From: Oxyruncus cristatus
Lineage: Eukaryota; Chordata; Aves; Passeriformes; Cotingidae
Direction of reading: 5' to 3'
Length of the DNA stretch: 64,000 bases
Assembly: GCA_013399855.1 (NCBI GenBank)
Contig: VXAY01002384.1
Location: 62,001-126,000, forward strand
The notes below the pieces were generated by a model. That model was not told where the DNA came from, made no database searches, and was given only the letters and a program-made list of their open reading frames with translations. Shown here one piece after another: positions 1-13,989 of the stretch. The translations under genes were made by a program, and so were the position numbers. Each line of letters opens with the position of its first letter. Position 1 is the first letter of the stretch.

Positions 1-3000
1 TTTCCACTGACTGTGGAACCCAGAACCAAACTGGCCTCCCAGAAACAAGCAGACTGTACATTCCTTCCATGTCAGAGAGGGGACAAATTCACAGCCTGTT
101 TATTTCCTGCACTGTAATTGTTTGGGAGTTTTCAGTCATGGGAATTCTGCTGTCTGTCACTGCAGGCATGAAAGATATTAAACCAAGTAATCAACTGAGT
201 GAGCTCAGGAATACAGGTTGCTTTATCATACCACAACCACGTACTGCAGTTCTTGCCTCTTCCAGAAATAACAAATGTTTATCTGTGAACATTGCAGGTG
301 AAACTAGTGGGGATTACCTTTTAAAAATTCCTGGACAGTGATCCAAAACATTTATTGTTCATTTATTGTTTTCATTTGTTATTCAATCATTTTTGGGTTT
401 TGGTTTTTTTAGATAGAAGGGGCTATGAGGTGAGAAGGAAATCTTAAGCTCCCAAAATTCTTTCTGGGTCTGGCTTCCAGCCTGAAAAGAACACTTAATA
501 TGGCTTTATTTTGCCTGTCTTTAAAGCTCTCTAAGCAGTATTTCTACCACAATAGACCAAAGAGACAGGAATTTCACAGCCCCAGCTCATCTTCTGTCAG
601 GAAAGAGACTCTCAAGACTATCTCTGATATTGTAGGATCATCAGATTTTACCATAACTGGCTCCCACCTTTGACCTCAGCAGCCACTCAGAAATTCCTGT
701 CTGGACACTTGCCGTCTGGTTTCCACGTGTACAACTCCATTTCCTGTCAGGCACAACTCAGAGTGCAACTCTCCCATTTCTGATTAGTCAGAGAGCTGCA
801 CACATGTTCATAAAATAAAAACCCCAAGCACAAATGATGCTATTTAGTCTTGAACACGGTCTAGTCATCACTCCTAACCTGCAGCTCTTCTACTGTGTGT
901 AGTTCCCTCCACTGTGTGATTTGGAAATATTTCTTTCCTTTGTCATTGTTTGTTTAAGGTTTGTCACTCTCTGCAATTCATAAATGCAGTGCAGGTGCCT
1001 CTTGCCCCTAGGCAATGAAATTTGCTCGGAGAGGGAAGTTCCCAAGAAGACACTGATGCCCAGGAAGAGTCTAATTTACCCCCTCCCCTATTCCCCATCT
1101 CAGAGAGCTGGTTCACAAGGCACGGCTCTGAAGGACATGATGAACCTACTGGCCATGGTAGAGGGCCCTGTGGAGGCTTCTGCTCCCATTTGACTTTCCC
1201 ATTCTCCTGGAGGAGGCACTCAGAAGAATTGATTCTCTCCCTCTTTACTTTGTTCCATCAGCCCTGGAACTGATTCTTTTGCAGGTATTTAAAAAGCTGA
1301 GGTGTTGCTTTTGCACGACACTCCAGTGCAGAGTCACCGTGAGTCACGTTTCACCAGAGTGAAAGAGTCTGTCCCAATTCAATGCATGCAGCAATATGAA
1401 GAGCTCTGCACCGAACTCTTGGATGAAATGTTAGTAATACCGAACTGTTGAAATGAACTGCTTTGATATTTGCTGTTTCAGAACTAGCATTCTGCACCAG
1501 AGGTCAATGAAACACACAATCTAAGAAAATTGAGACTGAACAAAGTGTATCAAGATACACATAAACATCCTCCATCCTCTTCTCTCTCTGGCCCAGACAC
1601 CTAGATAGAAGTGCATCTTCTTACTTCAAATGGTAAATAGAGGGTCACAAACATATGAAAAAAAAAAATTCCTTGCCACTTCAACTACCCATCAGCAGAG
1701 GCAGCAATACAGTGGTGGTTTTCCATCCAGCAGTGTTTCAAACATCCTCCAAATAACTCACTCTTGTTTTCTAACTCCTGCATGAGTTTGTTTCTTTGTT
1801 TCATAATGCTCTGACTTCTAAATTGTGAACTATTCTGAAGCACAAGTTACTCTCTGAGTTACTCCATCCTGATCAGGTTTTCTTAGCGTGTTTACAAGAA
1901 CAGTTCAGAGACCAAAATGTCAAAGCATATGGAAGATTTACTTCTAGGGAAGGAAGTGGCCACAGCACAGTGATAAATGTTTCTTGTTGCATTCCTGGAT
2001 ACGAAGCTAATCTGCTGCTGAGCACCGAGGATACATTAAACAGAACATGACTTGAAAAAATCCTGCTTTCAAAGCTGAAAAAAGTGCAGGGGCAAGTTCT
2101 GGTAGAGTGTCTAAAACCATAAAATCTGGCACAACATGCAACTTCCTGCATCTTCTTCAGGGGAAAGACAAGAATGGAGATCACTTCAGACTTTCTTTGA
2201 GTTACCCCTGTGTTTTAAGCCTTTCTAACTGCACTGATGCAGGGGCTGCAAAAAGGCATAATTTCTTCTGGGCACACGTCATGCTGAGACGAGCAGATAT
2301 AAATAGCTGTGAGCTGTATCAATAGCTATTTTCAGAATGGACAGAAGGAGGCACAGTGGTGAGAGCAGGAAAGGGAGGCAGCGTAAGGACCTTAAAGGAA
2401 ATGTGAGAAACACGTAAGAAAGACTGGCCAATGTCTTGTAAGGAAAAGCTAAAAACCCCTGCAGCGTCTCCAAGTGAGGTCAGACCAACAACTGTGTGGA
2501 ATCCCGGCTCTCTGACATCACCAGCTCTTCAAGTCACAGTGAGTTGAGGGAAAGGAAAATGCTGGCAATGCTCTGATGCCATCACTGATGGCCTCCTCTT
2601 GTGTCTTGCCTTCCTTAGAGGGTATAGAGGGTTCATTCCCTTTTAAAAGGAAGAATGCTGTCTTACTACTCATGCTCTACATTTTTGTTTCTCCCTTGAG
2701 AGCTGGCACATACAACTCCTCCTGCAGAGGTGCAGCAGCAGTTGGTATAAAGGCTGAAACTTCAAGAGGAGGCCTTGAGCTCCCTCCTCACACTTCCCCT
2801 GCTTCCTGTTCTCCCTGAAGCTAGCAATTGCCTGACTATGGCTCTGTATCTCACAGTCAGAACTTGGGAGCACACAGAAGTGAATGGTCCTGGAAGGTGG
2901 AAGTTAACTGACTGTGACTGACTTGAGATTTAGCTGTGACCTTCTGAAGGGTTTTTATGTCATAATTTTTCTGAACAGTTTTTATTTTACAGTTATGCTC

Positions 3001-5143
3001 CAATGTTTGGTGCACAGTGATGCCCTTACACATGCCAGTTCAGAAATCAAAATCCTGCATTATAGTTGGTACTGCCTCAGTGTATGAAAGTGAGTTCCTG
3101 CTGCAAACACTGTTTCAGTTACAAATGAGAGCATCAGAGGTTTAGTGGTAGCAGCATGCAAACAGTAGCATTCTCATGCTGTTCTTTGTGTCTGCTTTGC
3201 TATCAGTAAGTGCTGCAGCAGCTGCAGCAGGACTGAAGGAGTTAATTAGGGAAGGTGAACCAAAAAGGGAAAAACACACCTGACATCCCGCTGCTTCTGA
3301 AGCCTGAGAAACAGAAAACTAGTTTGGCACAACTGATGTGAACCCAATAGGCTGATGTTCTACCTCCCCCTTCTTTACTGGGAAGGACAATAGGATGGAG
3401 GTGGCAGGGGGCCAAGATCACAGTCCCACTCCTAAAACCAGATTTCCATCAGGTTCAGCAGTCCTGAGAGCAGCCTGATGGTACAAACTGCCCAAGGACT
3501 GATGGCAGGGCAGTCAGGATGGAGGGACTGTCTACAGCTCTCTCACCTTTCTCCCCAGACGGGGCCAACTGTGCTGACACTATATCCACTAAACATCTCT
3601 GGCATGTGTTAAGTTTGTGCTTTCTGAAGCTGAAGCAGAGCTGTGGTTTGTCTATCGCTGAAAGTGGTCTGCATATCTTTTGTGCCGACAGATGTTGGGC
3701 ATGAGGAATTCAAACTTCTTTACCCGTCTACGTTAATAGATTTCCTACATTTTCTACAGATACATCTATTTTTATACCCACTTTCGACGTTCTGCTTTAC
3801 TCCAAGGTTAAACACTGAAAAACTGTTCTGGGGCTCCCTGTGTGTTCCAGCATTTAGCACTGTACAGACGTTCTCTCTAACCCCCTTCATGCAAATCAGT
3901 GAGCTGTAGGAGAGCTAAAAAATATGTAGGACACGTTCCATGCAATCTCTAAGCAGAAGATAGATACACTATTAATGAATTTTCTATAGTATTAATGAAA
4001 TTTTCTACCCAGCAAATCTACCAGAAGGTCACAACCCAGTTGAAGGTTTCTACAGGTCATGACTTTTTTCTGTGCATCTGTGACTAGGTCCTGCTTTAGC
4101 AGTATTACTGTAAATGAACTCCTCAAAAGGTAGGCACACACAGAGCAAAAAAGCAGGGTAACAGATGGAAAAATCAGCCCAGTAGCTCCTTTCATCCTGC
4201 TTTGATGGATACTGTGAAAAATCAGCATTTCATAACATCATCCAACATCAGCCTAAAAAGGAATCCCCAAAGAAGTTGGCTGAGAGCAAAATGACAAGGG
4301 GCTCTGCAATGCAGACCTTTCAAACATCATGGAGAACTGTTTGATGGAAAACTGTCACAAATGTCGTTGCCACTGATCTTGTCCACTCGTATGGTTGTCA
4401 CTGCAGTGAAGTGGAACTCCCAGTGAGTTCCTGAAGATTTGTGCTCTTCCTGGGACAAGGTACGCTACTTGCTGGAACTACTGAACTCAAAACCAAAGCA
4501 TCTTGTGCACTCCAGAAATGGCCAGGAAACAGGAGTGAACTGGGAATATCTGTGATGGTACAGAGAAAGTGGTTCAGTTTGTACCCACAATGGAGAACCA
4601 GAAAAAATCATACAAGACACCAAAAATTATTATTCTAGTACCATTCACAGTCAATCTTACAGGACATTGTCTTTACTCAAGTAACATGTCCTGTTTCCTA
4701 CATTTCCTTCCCTATTATTGTTTACTGTCTACATATTATAGAAGTCAACGTCTTGATGCTGTTTGTGCCAATAAATAAATTCCAGGAGGTTCCTCTCTGC
4801 TGACCCATGTGTACACAGCAACAACATTGTGCCACGCTTCAGAGATACACAGAGTCACTGAAAAAACGTAGGAGTCAGAACTGACTGTGAGTATGGAAGT
4901 CAGTCCATATTATCCCTTGGGTTTCATGTTATCTTAACCTACTTAGCTGCACCAAGGGTTCCTTTCACAAAAGTAAAGGAAAAGTAGAATAGCACTTACT
5001 ATCTGGCTGAATTTACAGTTTAGTCATGGAACTCAGAAGCTTCATTCTATTCTCATAGTCAGCACAGAATATTTTATTCCCTACCATATTTTATGGCAGT
5101 GGTCTGGAGAAGCTCAGCTCTGTTCTCTTATGGCCATTCAGCT
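1..5143. other. Intergenic sequence, no recognised gene
   Basis: Only short unrelated open frames occur here, none over about 110 codons and none resembling a family I know. No CR1 tail, tRNA or repeat array is visible. Confidence 0.6.
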
Positions 5144-5240
5144 GAATCATAGAATCATAGAATTAACTGGGTTGGAAGAGACCTCCGAGATCAAGTCCAA
5201 GCCTTGATCCAACCCCACTGCGATTACTAGATCACAGTGA
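5144..5240 (-). mobile_element. CR1 LINE 3' tail fragment (avian type)
   Basis: The fragment starts gaatcatagaatcatagaat, the reverse complement of the CR1 3'-terminal attctatgattctatg repeat. It continues with ggttggaagagacctccgag, then tcaagtccaagccttgatcc and aaccccactg, all standard parts of the avian CR1 3' end. The element therefore lies on the minus strand, is severely 5'-truncated and carries no coding sequence. The upper boundary is approximate. Confidence 0.92.
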
Positions 5241-5463
5241 AGGGAACCCTCTCTTATTTGCACATTCAGCCATGACTTTGAAAGATATACCAAGGAGACC
5301 AGTCAAAACGTTCACCACCCAGGGCAGGAAAAATCCTAACTACAAACCACTGCCCAACCCTTTCCTCGGGGTCTGCTTCCAAACCGCAAATTCAAATCTA
5401 AGACAAGCCAACTCAGAGGGCAGAGCAACAAATTCCCTTGTCTGCCCTTCCTGCCTAGAGAGC

Positions 5464-5482
5464 GGGAAGGGAAGGGAAGGGG
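5464..5482 (+). other. Canonical G-quadruplex motif
   Basis: GGGAAGGGAAGGGAAGGGG gives four G-runs of at least three with two-base loops, the strict G4 pattern. It is intergenic, about 220 bases above the CR1 tail. Confidence 0.75.
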
Positions 5483-8400
5483 AACACCCTTCTCCTGATA
5501 ACCTCAGCTCCAGCTTCCCCTCTGGGCTCCCGCTGAGCCCACATCAGCCAGGCCACCACAGGACTGGTGGCTGCTTGTTTGGCTACAACCTCTGACTTGG
5601 CTGTAACAGGGGACAGACCCTGCTGACTGTTCACTGTAAAGTCACTGGCTGAGTCCTGAGTGCGAAAAGCAACACATAAATACCACCTAGGGTTTTTTGC
5701 TTAATCATCCAGCTATGCAGACACAGGATCCTGACAAGCAAACCATTCTGGACAGAGAAGAAAGACAAGACTTCAAAACCTTTTCTAAAAACACAACTAG
5801 AGATGTTTCCTTTAGAAAAACGAACAGTCTTGCCTCAAACTGGAATTTAATATAGTAATTTTTATTTTTGAAATGAATTCATGTGGTCAATCTACAGCTT
5901 TGAAAGGAAACCTAATCCATATAAAGCTAGGAAAAATGTGAAATATAATCCAAGACCTTCTTCCAAAGCAAAAGCTAGATCAAAAGAGAGATCCTCCAGG
6001 ACAGAAAGGGCCTGTGAGGAATCACTGGTAATCCATGAAGCAGCTCAGTTTGCTTCATTATGCACAAACTAAACAAGAAATCCCTGGAAGGGGACTCGGG
6101 AGAGCTGCTTTGCTGGTCCCAGTTTCAGGTAGCTACCATGGGCCCTGCTTTGTTGACATTTCATATCAAATAATGCATTTGAGAAGAAAATGAAACTGTA
6201 CCTGATGAAAAAAGGGAAGAATTGAGAGAATTCCTTAGTGAACACAAAGGATGAAAGAGTTCATTTTTCCTCTTACATGGCCATGAAGAAATTCCGGCGT
6301 CATTACTAGCTCAGTTTACAGTTAATCTCAATATATGACCCAAAACTAACTATGACTAAGCAAATAAAATGTATTCCAAGCAAAAGACCTTGAAAACAAC
6401 TCAAGTTCTTACAGCCCAAGTACAGAAGTGTTTCTGGAACCTGAGGTTTAATTTATGAGTCTATTACCACGCTAAGAATTATTGCTTACGCCTCCTGAGA
6501 AGAGGATAGACCTGTTAAACCCCCAGTGACAGGATTTAGAGTTAGAGCAGATTAGTAATCATTCAAATAGAGACTTGTCATGAGCTGCACAAACAGAAGC
6601 AGCTCATCCAACACTGACACACCTTAAGAAAAGTCTGTTCTGTGATTCACAGATGGGCTATGAGGCAACCTCTGCTCCCAGCTGACACTGAGTGTCTCAG
6701 GTGCACTACACAAACAGAAAGTCTCGCATCTTGTTCCACTGTTACTTTTTTGATTCACCAGGGTTTATAATGGTAGTTTTGGAACAGCCTCAGGGCCCAA
6801 GAACAGGCTCTTACAAATGATGCTCTGCCAGTGACAGGTTTTCTAATATTTACCAGAATTTTGTCTTGTTTATCTGAGGAAATCAATTGGAATAGAAATT
6901 TGGAAAGAGCAGTATCCTAGACAGACATTAAAATAACTCAATTATCTTATCCTATGACCTGAAGGAAGAGTATCAGTCCAAGGAAGACCCTGGGGAGGGT
7001 GACCAAGCATGAAAAATTGGCAGCAAGAGGCCTAATAATTTGTTCCTGTGTAGTTTCACCCAACAGTTTTCACTTGAGATTCTTTTTCCCAGGAAATCTG
7101 AATACACATGCCATACCTCATCTCTAAGTGTCAGCAATGGTAGTTGCTTGCATGAGTTCTGAAAACCTGCCCATTTATCCCTCTCAAACTCCCCAACACA
7201 GAATTGATGTGGTTTGAAGTTGACTTTCCTGATAGCACTTAAAATTCTCTTTGTTGCAGAGCGTGTCTTGCTGATTATATCTGAAAGACATCTTGTAATT
7301 TCTCTAAGCCAACATAATTGCATTTTTTATTCATCCATTTGTTTATTGGAGTTTTGATCTCTGCATGGAGTAATTGAACCAGCGAGGAGAGTAAACAAAA
7401 GAACATGCCCGTGAAGATTTAAAGGCATTGACTTTCTTCACCTGTTTAACATTTTAATAAACTGTTAACAACTGGTCTTCTACCTGTAAGCTAAATGAAG
7501 GCTCTGAAAAGAAATATTTGGGAAATTTGGAAGCATTTCAGGTCCATGTCTGTCCACATCTTGCTTTTCAGATGTGTCACAGATGTTAAGGCCTGACATT
7601 CCGGGTTCCTCTCTTTCCTCAGTGGGAGTCCTGTGAAGCTGCTGATGGCCAAGCACAGCAGCCAGGGCGCCACACTGAGCCAGGTCACCACCCACTGCAG
7701 AGCTGTGTCCTTTGAACCAGCCCACCTGCTTTCAGCAGGGGGGTTCAGTTCCCAGTCAGGCAATACTGCTGTTTACCCTGGGAATTATTGTGCCATCAGT
7801 CAGACCTGCCTCCAGCTGGTAACCTTGTGCCAACACTATCCACTCCTCTTTCCTTGGGATGTTCATCCTCTGCCATTGCCTGGAGAAGTAAACCACACTG
7901 CCCCTGGGCTGAGGAAAACAGGTCCTAAATCTCTACTCTGTCCTGTGCACAGCACCAAATCTCAACAATTGGCAACCGAGAAAAATTAATATCTCATTAT
8001 CTTATAATTTTCTTTGAATTTGAGCTATGTCAGAACTCAGGGGAAAAAAAAAAAAAAAGGGCTTCCTTCCTAGGAGAGTAATCAAGGGACCTGCCTGACA
8101 GCAGATCCTGATTCTCCTCATTCCTGTCTTGCTTGGGACAATACCTTGGGAAGGATATGATGGGGCTGAGCTAACACACAGCCAACAGTGCAGTGTTATC
8201 AGGAGCACACACTTCAAGCTGTCATCCAGATCCTCACCTCCCAGGAGGAGGGAAAAGTGCCTGGTCAAAGAGCCACTTACTAAGGAGAGCAATATAAAGT
8301 GTTCAAGAGCAATGAGGATCCAGTTCCCTGTCACAGCTCTGGGAGTTTTTGGTTTGGTTTGGTTTTTAATAAGGGGTAAAGGAAGACCTACAAGAGGGCA

Positions 8401-10683
8401 CAGTCTCTCTAAATAGAGAGCAAATGTCTGTGACAATGATACAGAGGAAGGTGATGAGTAGGATGGGTTTCTGTTCAGGTGATCAGACACTTGCTTTTTA
8501 ATTAATCATTTGTTAAGAAAGCTATTTTCTGCTATGACCCCACACACCTTCAATCAGTAATAAAATCTTTCACTTGCCCTTAGCAAACTGACTTATAGGT
8601 TAGAAGGAATTTAAACAGCTCACAAAGAATGCAGTAAATCTCTTGCCCCTTCTCTGTTGGAGGCAACTGTTCTTTAATTGCTTAGCAGAACGATGCTAAA
8701 GATCCTTTAAAAAATGCAGGAATTTCAGGCACAAGCTACAACCTCATGTGTAACTAAGAATGGAAAATTCAGTTCTACTGTCTAGGAATTTTTTCCAGAA
8801 GTCTAATTTTTTACAATGGTAAATAAAACTTTGCTTTGAAGTAAAAAAAGGACATGACAATTTTTATCAGGGTCCAGTAAAATGAGGTTACCCAGCCTAA
8901 GTTTTGGCAGCACAAAGATGATCTTGAACATCACGGGGTTAATCTCTTTCTGGGAAATAGACTGTAGGCTCAGAGCAGCGAGATCAGGGGCTGCTCACTC
9001 CAGGGGCTTTCCCAGGAAATCCCTGACCATGGGATAAATTTCTGCTAACAAACAGGGTCATCAGCAGACTAGATTTTTAGTATTTACCTTTGGCAATGGT
9101 GGGGCTATTCAGAAAACAAGCAGTCAAAGTGCAATAGCCGGCCAGAGGCTGGTTGAACGCAGCAGAGGGACTTGGCAGAGGCACGTCCTGTCTGTTGCCA
9201 GCAAAGGGGATCCCATTTCACAAGTCTTTGCAGCAACACCCGTGACAGCCCAGGTGTATGAGCACACTCTGAAAAAAACCTGGGACAGTCAATTTTACCC
9301 AGACATCGAAAGAAGAGTTTTGACTGCAAAAACCTAAACCAAACAACGTGTTGGTTTTTTTTAAAAATAAACCCTTTTTTTTAGCCCCTCCTCTCTATCA
9401 GGGAAAGTTTTTGCAACAAAGTAACCTTTAGGAGCTGAATTCATCAATGTCTAAGTAATCCTACACTTACCCAGAACAACTTCTGCCCCTCCTTCACTGA
9501 TAAGAAGCATGTGGGGTAAACAAGATTGATTTAAACTAAGTAACAAGTCTTTCAGAAGGGCGTTTGGACTGCACATTCATAAACAAACTACAGGTACAAT
9601 CACACAAACCTTAGTTACCAGATTAAAACTTCCATATCAAAATAGGATAAAGCTGGAAGGAAAAAACCCCATGCATTTATGTTCCAGGGTAAGAGATGCA
9701 CGACTGTGCTAAAGGGTATGAGTGCTTGGTCTAGATATAAAACTCCTAAAAATAATAGCAGGCATGGGAGGAGTCTTTATAAACTTGTGAGAAAAACATC
9801 TGGCTAAACCCTCCCCTTCCCAGCCCTTCCTCACAATTAGTCTTTCGAACTGAAGCTCACCTTTACACTTGGACAGCCTGTCTACGAGACACTGCCCTGC
9901 TTTCCCTTTCCTGCGGGGATGGGTCTGTAGGATAATGCATCGTGCTTGGCAGGTCCATGGCAGAGGGAGGTCGTTTTCCTCGGGAGAATGGACACACTTA
10001 TTTCACACACAGGGTTCTCTGCAGCTCCAAGTTGTTTTGGGGAGGGGAGGCAATACTTCACCTCTCTGTGCAACTGTTTGCCCTCCAGGTAGGTACCTGA
10101 TAGGGGAAAACTGCTCAAACAGTGGATAGAAGGAATACAGTCCAGGTTTTCTGGCACTGCAGACCAGTTGTTTGGTTTTGCCTCTGGTTAAACCGGCACA
10201 GGATTTTCAGTGCTCTGGCTTATACTTAAGGGACTACTCATATAGGAAAGGAAAGTAGAAGCTTGACAGAATTTGATTTCAAGACTCTCCCAAAGGAAAC
10301 AGTTTATAAAGAACAAGACCCAGTGTAGAAAGGTACTTAGTATTGACTCAGGAACAGTTTTTCTCCCCCCTCATCACATTCCAAGGAAATTGAAGGCACC
10401 CTGAGCAACAGGGGGTGATGCAAACTGGAAGATCTCAAATCAGTCCAAATCATTTGGAGAGAGTTCAGTAACAGAGGCTGTGAAGTAATGTTCTCCTGTG
10501 AGCTCTGTGTAACATTAAATTTTTATCCTGCCAAAGCCCACCACTCACAGAAGCCCCAAAGCAATAAAACAGCTTAAACTAGCACAGCAGCAGCAGACAG
10601 AGCTCCAGAACACCATGACACAAGGAGGAAGCAGACAAATAAACCAGCAAAGAAGTACACTCTATACACGGTAGGGATGGGCC

Positions 10684-10701
10684 AAAAAAAAAAAAAAAAA
10701 A
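10684..10701. repeat. Poly(A) tract
   Basis: A run of about 18 A in intergenic sequence. No retroposon body or target-site duplication was recognised around it. Confidence 0.8.
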
Positions 10702-13191
10702 GAGCCTTCCAAACATTTAAAAAGCAACTGCAATCACACAGATTCTGACTTCTAAATCCTCAGGCAAAAAGATCAATGTGGTTTGGGGGGCACTCTGTTC
10801 AGAGGTGAGCTCACATGCCTGTGTTGTCCAGCCAGCCTGATCTCACCAGGGCAGCTTGCAGTCCTGTTCTTCAGAACTGTGCTGCACAGTAGAGGACGTG
10901 GAGCTGCAGCTCCCACTTCCCCAGCTCTCTGCAGGGTGGGATCTCCAGGCCCAAGAACATCCCTGGCATGGCTGGACTCAGCTCTAAGGTCGCAGGCAGA
11001 ACACCACCATGACAGCAGCAATGTTTTCTTGTCACGATTCTTAAAGCTGTAATTTTGAATTTGCTACTACACACATTCAGTATTGAGGGGTGTTTGCACC
11101 ACCACTGTTAAACCAAGTAAAATCATGAGAAGGATATCCAGCCCGAAATTTGCTCCACCCAATGAAACTACCCCTCACCTTGTCCTTAACAGAAGCCTGT
11201 TCCAAGGCCTGCTGAAATCTGCCAGTTTTTCCTGTGCTTTGAAGGTTTTGTCAACATTTCAAAGCTTCCCAGGAAACCCATATCAGAAATTTTTTAGCAG
11301 AAACGGAAGTCAAATCCAATTTTCAGAAAAAACTCTGCTGGGGAACATTAAGAACTGGAGGAATTGCTGGGGGACTATTTGCATTAGAGCAAATGGCAAA
11401 GTAGAAAAGAGGTGAAGAAAAAGTAGTGGTGTTCAGCTGAGATTTGGGGTTGGTTTAGGTGCACACCTGGTTTTCAGCACTTTTCTATTCCCCCCCTCAA
11501 ACAAGGAAATTAATGTATCAATCACAGGTCAGCACTCTGACAGAAATCACAGTTGAAGTATAGTACTGGTGGTGCTGCCACTGAACAATACATAGGAAAA
11601 ATGCCATTTCCACACACAAAGGCTGCCAGTGCAAGCTGCTGCTCTGAATTCAAACCAGAGACACTGTTTATTCGGCATGAAGTCACTGCTGAGGTTGTTT
11701 CAATTCTATCATACCACTTCATTTTACTTGGAGCATGACATTCGGTGAATCATACGGTTTTAATGGTATGAACTCTTTAATGGGGAGAAGGTGTTATATC
11801 CACACTGAAACTGCACTCCAAAACCAGCCCTTACTGGATGGAAAGGCCACACATTTCAGTGCTATTCACTAAAATGCTCCAAGTTAAGCAATGGGTATTT
11901 TCTGCAATTTAGACTCCTCTCTTCCACCCCCGCTTTGATACAATAACAGAGGAAGGTAATAAGAGAACAAAAGATGTCTTGAGGTTTTCTCTCCTAGGCT
12001 ACTTATCTTCTGTGTTCAGAATGCCACTCATTTTTAACTTACGTTACTAATACGTTACTAAAGTGTACTAATTAGGGAGACACCTTCCTCTGTAGGAGCC
12101 TGCCAAATGAATTGAACTATTCCTCTCTTAACTACATCAACTTTTAAGAGAGTGGAGAATTTTGGGGAGCCATAGCTAGCCAGTTACAGCTTACTATGTG
12201 TTGCTACAGGGACCATAATCAAAAAGCAGTGAGTTTGTTTCTGTGAGAATTTCTGCTATGGTACAAATCCTGCACTGCTCACTCCTGAAGAGTGCTTCTG
12301 CTCTGGAAGTCTGGGGACAGCACAGGTCAGTGGCCCTCCAGCACTTGCAGTGAGTGTGCCAAGAAACTGCTGTGGTATACAACTCAAAGAACAAGGCAGA
12401 ACAGGGGAAAAAGTCTTCCACACAGCAATTCCAAGCAGACACCAGAAGCTGGTGCACTGGGTAAGGATTTGTGACAGAAAAGAACAATAGATATCTAACT
12501 TTCTCATGAAAAATTAGGCAGCAGGATACAGCTCTGCATCTGAGAGAGGATCTCACATTTTCCTTTTATTCTTACCTTCTGTATTTTGCCAGTTCAGTGT
12601 CTGCTGTGCTCCTTCCTTAGGGCCCTGTGTCTGCTCTGCTGCGAGATTCAGCCAGACAGGAGAGCAGCAGCTTTTCCCTCCTGCAGCAGTAACTTTTCAC
12701 TGTGCTGCTCTTTCTTCATGCTCTTTGCTTTGTTAAACTACATAAAAAATAAAGGAAATCATGTATGAGATACCTTCACAACAGTTCATCATGTGGCCGG
12801 TTTGTAGAATAAGGATCTGCCTGCAGGTGGGCCTGGGCTTGGGAAAAACTCCAGCATGCTCTTAGTAAGTCAGCTCTGCCCCAGCAGCCCACGACAGTGT
12901 TAACAGCACTTGCCACCATGTACAAAAATCCCTGTACAGCATTTTATAACCCTGAGCCTACCCTGATCCTGTCAGGCTGATGCGTGTGAGCTGCGGGGCC
13001 AAACCCAGCCCTGTTCAATGGCAGCCATGGCAGCTGTACAGCCTCCATGAAGCCAGTTGGTGGGACCTTCCCTCATTTCTTCACGGGGACCCCACAAATG
13101 CCAGGGGTGGAGAAGGAGCTCAAAGGGCTCCCTCAAGAACTGGAAAGCACCTTCTCCTCCCACTGCTGGGCAGCCACGCTGCAGCACTGAG

Positions 13192-13644
13192 GGGTAACCT
13201 ACCCATGGTGAGGGGAACCTGCCCACAACGAAGGGTAACCTAGCCATGGTGAGGGGTACCTGCCCACAATGAGGGCTAACTTACCCATGGTGAGGGGTAA
13301 CCTACCCATGGTGAGGGGAACCTGCCCACAATGAGGGGTAACCTACCCATGGTGAGGGGTATCTGCCCACAATAAAGGGTAACCTACCCATGGTGAGGGG
13401 TATCTGCCCACAATAAAGGGTAACCTACCCATGGTGAGGGGTATCTGCCCACAATAAAGGGTAACCTACCCATGGTGAGGGGTAACCTACCCATAGTGAG
13501 GGGGTATCTGCCTACAATGAGGGCTAACTTACCCATGGTGAGGCGTATCTGCCCTCAATGAAGGATAACCTACCCATGGTGAGGGGTATCTGCCCTCAAT
13601 GAGGGGTAACCCACCCATGGTGAGGGGTAACCCACCCACGGTGA
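13192..13644. repeat. Minisatellite of alternating 20- and 21-bp half-units
   Basis: About 22 half-units in tandem. Type A (21 bp) reads gggtaacctacccatgg followed by tgag; type B (20 bp) is gggtatctgcccacaataaa with variants. A and B mostly alternate as a 41-bp dimer, with A-A junctions at half-units 5-6, 14-15 and 21-22. Three consecutive A-B dimers (half-units 8-13) are identical, indicating recent unit duplication. No gene overlaps it. Confidence 0.95.
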
Positions 13645-13989
13645 TGTGGCCTTAGGTCCCCTTGTGATGCACCCGCCTTTTTCTCCTGTGGTTTCTGCTT
13701 TGTCCCCCAAAGAGAGAGAGAAAAGCCCCAAACCCCCTCACACGGGGCTGCAAAGGGCGGGAGGAAATCAAGGCCCAGAGAAGACTGTTTTCCACCTCAA
13801 AGAAGGGAGAAAAACGTCTGTGTGGAGAAAAGGCGTCAGATTTATTTAGACTGAAGCTCAAAAAGAGGTCAGAGGAAGGTAACACTGCTACCAAAGCCCC
13901 TCCCTGGCACAAATAACCGTCTGAGGAGCCCGGGGAGGCTGAGGGTGCCCCAGGCTGAGGGTTCAATGCCTGTGGGCAGCCAGGCCTCA

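Larger units (their letters stand above)
5241..13191. other. Intergenic sequence, no recognised gene
   Basis: It holds a G4 motif (5464), an A-run of about 16 at 8043 and the poly(A) tract at 10684. The longest open frame (8002-8490, minus, 162 codons) includes a poly(F) run from that A-tract and looks non-coding. Confidence 0.6.

Noticed and set aside
8002..8490. 162-codon minus-strand open frame
   Set aside because: It includes a run of phenylalanines produced by a poly(A) tract and has no family resemblance.
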